A DNA stretch of 13,077 bases, from assembly GCA_016202555.1 (NCBI GenBank), contig JACQOL010000153.1, positions 1 through 13,077 of the forward strand. Direction: 5' to 3'. The notes beneath the pieces are model-generated. The model was not told the DNA's origin and searched no databases. It was given only the letters and a program-made list of their open reading frames with translations. The position numbers and the translations under genes were made by a program. Origin of the DNA: Chloroflexota bacterium. GTDB lineage: Bacteria > Chloroflexota > Dehalococcoidia > Dehalococcoidales > UBA2162. Positions 12,177 to 13,077 of the stretch are shown piece after piece (position 1 is the stretch's first letter; every line of letters starts with the position of its first letter).

Positions 12177-12854
12177 ATGGCTGACATCACGGTAACAATG
12201 AACGGTGCCCAAGTGACCGGACGTGCCGGGATGACTATCCTTGAGCTTGCCCGGGAAAACGGCATTGATATTCCTACTCTGTGTTATCTGGCCGAGCTAT
12301 CCCCGACTGGTTCATGTCGTCTTTGTGTCGTCGAGGTGAGTGGTTCCAGAACCCTGGTTGGTTCATGCCACACTCCAATCACTCCAGGGATGGTCATTCA
12401 AACTCACTCACCCAAGGTTTTAGCTACTCGTAAAGTAATAATTGAGCTTCTGCTGGCCAGTCACGCTGGTTTCTGCTGGGTGTGTGATAGGGCGAATGAA
12501 TGTGAGTTCCGCCGGATTGCCGCTGACATGGATATCGGGCTATCCCGCTTCCAGTCAAGGAGACGATATTACCAGGTAGAGGATATCAGCCCTTATGTTA
12601 CCCGTGATTTGTCTAAGTGTATCTTATGTCGAAGATGTATCAAGGTATGTAATGAAATAGTGAAGCATAAGGTATATGGCATGGGCTACCGTGGTTTTAA
12701 TTCCAAGGTTATCGTCGATTGCGACCAGCCGATAAACAAAGAGGTCTGCCGGGATTGCGGTGCCTGTATCCCCTTGTGCCCCACCGATGCATTAAGCAAA
12801 CCAGGGGCAGCACGAGTGGATAGGCAAGGGAAACCACTAATCATCAAGGGTTGA
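12177..12854 (+). CDS. NuoG N-terminal-type iron-sulfur subunit (2Fe-2S + three 4Fe-4S; HoxU/HydB-like)
   Basis: 225 residues forming an electron-transfer subunit without a catalytic domain. Seen in order: plant-type 2Fe-2S site Cys36, 47, 50, 64; the NuoG His-Cys cluster motif H-x3-C-x2-C-x5-C (His96, Cys100, 103, 109); and two classical ferredoxin motifs, CILCRRCIKVC (148-158) and CRDCGACIPLC (191-201) followed by Pro. All expected ligands are present. Such subunits wire NADH-oxidising modules to formate dehydrogenase or [FeFe] hydrogenase, or form HoxU of bidirectional hydrogenases. The start is ATG at 12177, 6 nt after AGGTG; a GTG at 12168 is in frame but overlaps that site. A NuoE-type gene follows after 27 nt. 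The Moco genes to the left favour a formate dehydrogenase partner. A structured leader precedes it. Confidence 0.9.
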   Translation: MADITVTMNGAQVTGRAGMTILELARENGIDIPTLCYLAELSPTGSCRLCVVEVSGSRTLVGSCHTPITPGMVIQTHSPKVLATRKVIIELLLASHAGFCWVCDRANECEFRRIAADMDIGLSRFQSRRRYYQVEDISPYVTRDLSKCILCRRCIKVCNEIVKHKVYGMGYRGFNSKVIVDCDQPINKEVCRDCGACIPLCPTDALSKPGAARVDRQGKPLIIKG

Positions 12855-12881
12855 CTACCGGACGACTGATGGAGAGCGAAG

Positions 12882-13077
12882 ATGAATAGAGATCAAGAAG
12901 GAATTCCAACACAGGGTAAAAATCAGGCGGATTTGCTGGTGCTACTAGAGGAGGCACAGCATAAATTTGGTTATTTGTCCCCGGAGTTTATGGCTGGGCT
13001 GTCTAAATCCCTGGATATACCGCTTAGCGATGTCTATGGGGTAGCTAGCTTCTATTCTTTTCTATCGACTAAACCAC
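12882..13077 (+). CDS. NuoE-type (24 kDa) NADH dehydrogenase-like subunit, partial
   Basis: The first 65 residues before the right edge match the N-terminal helical part of NuoE/HymA/HoxE proteins: LLEEAQHKFGYLSPEFMAGL followed by LDIPLSDVYGVASFYSFL. The thioredoxin-like 2Fe-2S domain with its four cysteines would follow outside the window. These subunits pair with a NuoF-type flavoprotein to exchange electrons with NAD(H). GGAGAG lies about 7-8 nt before the ATG. It is 27 nt downstream of the iron-sulfur subunit, surely the same operon; NuoF-type and catalytic subunits are expected next, by inference. Confidence 0.9.
   Translation, partial: MNRDQEGIPTQGKNQADLLVLLEEAQHKFGYLSPEFMAGLSKSLDIPLSDVYGVASFYSFLSTKP

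Overview
The window looks like a chromosomal segment of a strictly anaerobic bacterium. The best guess is Chloroflexota, class Dehalococcoidia or a close relative. That placement is an inference from gene content: an archaeal-flavoured endonuclease IV, a TiaS-like protein in a genome that otherwise looks bacterial, a free-standing pyruvate kinase C-terminal domain protein, and molybdopterin plus NuoG/NuoE-type redox genes. No rRNA, tRNA, CRISPR array or transposase gene is visible.

Bases 1-5000 are housekeeping. On the minus strand are nfo (AP endonuclease) and then the 5' part of ftsH, which runs off the left edge. rsfS stands alone on the plus strand and appears to start at CUG. Convergent to it is a minus-strand operon, thiL - tsaE - tsaB - a 45-residue Cys/Trp-rich small ORF - ndk. 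Its promoter sits so close to the thiL start that the mRNA would be leaderless or nearly so.

Bases 5000-9910 form a plus-strand molybdenum/tungsten cofactor region: lipoprotein - TiaS-like protein - small integral membrane protein - ModC/WtpC-type ABC ATPase - moaA - moaC. A good sigma-70-type promoter at about 5008-5037 precedes a foldable leader of about 140 nt. The first three genes are tightly packed (ATGA overlap, then a 1-nt gap). No classical ModA/ModB substrate-binding protein or permease is present, so the lipoprotein and the S-component-like membrane protein are candidates for an unfamiliar oxyanion or cofactor-precursor uptake system feeding MoaA/MoaC. Palindromic intergenic repeats flank moaC, and the last ten codons of moaC are duplicated with synonymous changes beyond one of them.

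Bases 9989-11877 are minus strand: a pyruvate-kinase-C-domain protein, moaB/mogA with a strong promoter, and an AT-richer HNH endonuclease gene that looks inserted between moaB and moaC.

From 12177 to the right edge a new plus-strand operon begins with a NuoG N-terminal-type iron-sulfur protein (one 2Fe-2S and three 4Fe-4S binding motifs) and a NuoE-type subunit cut by the edge. Such pairs normally serve NAD-linked formate dehydrogenases or [FeFe] hydrogenases. The neighbouring Moco genes favour formate dehydrogenase, but the catalytic subunit lies outside the window. A three-stem RNA fold ending at the ribosome binding site of this operon is a candidate riboswitch.
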